Origin: CAZVFX01 sp964626565
GTDB lineage: Bacteria; Myxococcota_A; UBA9042; CAIXZC01
DNA length: 13,896 bases
Direction: 5' to 3'
Assembly: GCA_964626565.1 (NCBI GenBank)
Contig: CAZVFX010000156.1
Coordinates: forward strand, 1 to 13,896
This document shows positions 13,876 through 13,896 of the stretch, piece after piece (position 1 is the stretch's first letter; each line of letters starts with the position of its first letter). Position numbers and translations under genes: made by a program. The notes beneath the pieces are model-generated. The model saw only the letters and a program-made list of their open reading frames with translations, had not been told where the DNA came from and did not search any database.

Positions 13876-13891
13876 TGCAAGCAAGATGCCA
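13876..13891 (-). promoter_or_regulatory. Strong candidate sigma-54 promoter for the small barrel protein gene
   Basis: On the minus strand TGGCATCTTGCTTGCA matches the sigma-54 consensus TGGCACG-N4-TTGCW at all positions except two in the -24 element, with the required GG-to-GC spacing. The start would be near 13865, about 27 bases before the ATG, and the leader contains the GGAGG site. Any activator-binding sites would lie beyond the window edge. Confidence 0.6.
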
Positions 13892-13896
13892 CTAGA

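Overview
The window is GC-rich, densely coded DNA from a Gram-negative bacterium. It is probably a member of the Myxococcota or a related deltaproteobacterial lineage. The evidence is two large Cys/Asp-rich lipoproteins built from modules typical of those genomes: CDGxDNDCDGxVDE MopE-type motifs, thrombospondin type 3-like calcium loops, C-x-GK-x-CGxDGC modules and a fibrinogen-like YCD...GGGW domain. There are also two probable outer-membrane barrels and sigma-54-like promoters. No rRNA, tRNA, CRISPR, insertion sequence, phage gene or attachment site was seen. The assignment to a lineage is inference.

Region 1 (2-4700, + strand) is a tight four-gene operon. It holds the C-terminal half of a PLP-dependent diaminopimelate/ornithine-type decarboxylase, a urea-transporter-like channel fused to an M23 (LytM-type) peptidase domain and an unassigned C-terminal region, a secreted TPR protein, and an MFS transporter. 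Gaps are -10, 20 and 21 bases. The set suggests a metabolic and transport unit that handles a small nitrogenous compound or peptidoglycan fragments. This is the best candidate here for an undescribed system.

Region 2 (4702-8455, - strand) holds two exported proteins. The upstream gene (6407-8455) is a Cys-rich lipoprotein. The downstream gene (4702-6276) is a periplasmic/outer-membrane protein with an LVIVD-like blade, a FlgT-like domain and a barrel-like C-terminus. They are separated by 130 bases that hold a possible promoter.

Region 3 (8671-13281, + strand) is divergent from region 2 across a 215-base promoter region. It holds a 1190-residue MopE/TSP3/fibrinogen-like lipoprotein followed 15 bases later by an exported, disulfide-rich Sel1/Hcp-like protein. 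The lipoprotein gene contains six tandem units of exactly 153 bp.

Region 4 (13278-13838, - strand) is a small outer-membrane beta-barrel protein with a good sigma-54-type promoter at the window edge. Both convergent junctions (4700/4702 and 13281/13278) leave no room for conventional terminators. Five consecutive genes (4702-13838) encode exported proteins, so the right two thirds of the window is a cell-surface locus whose function is not known from sequence alone.
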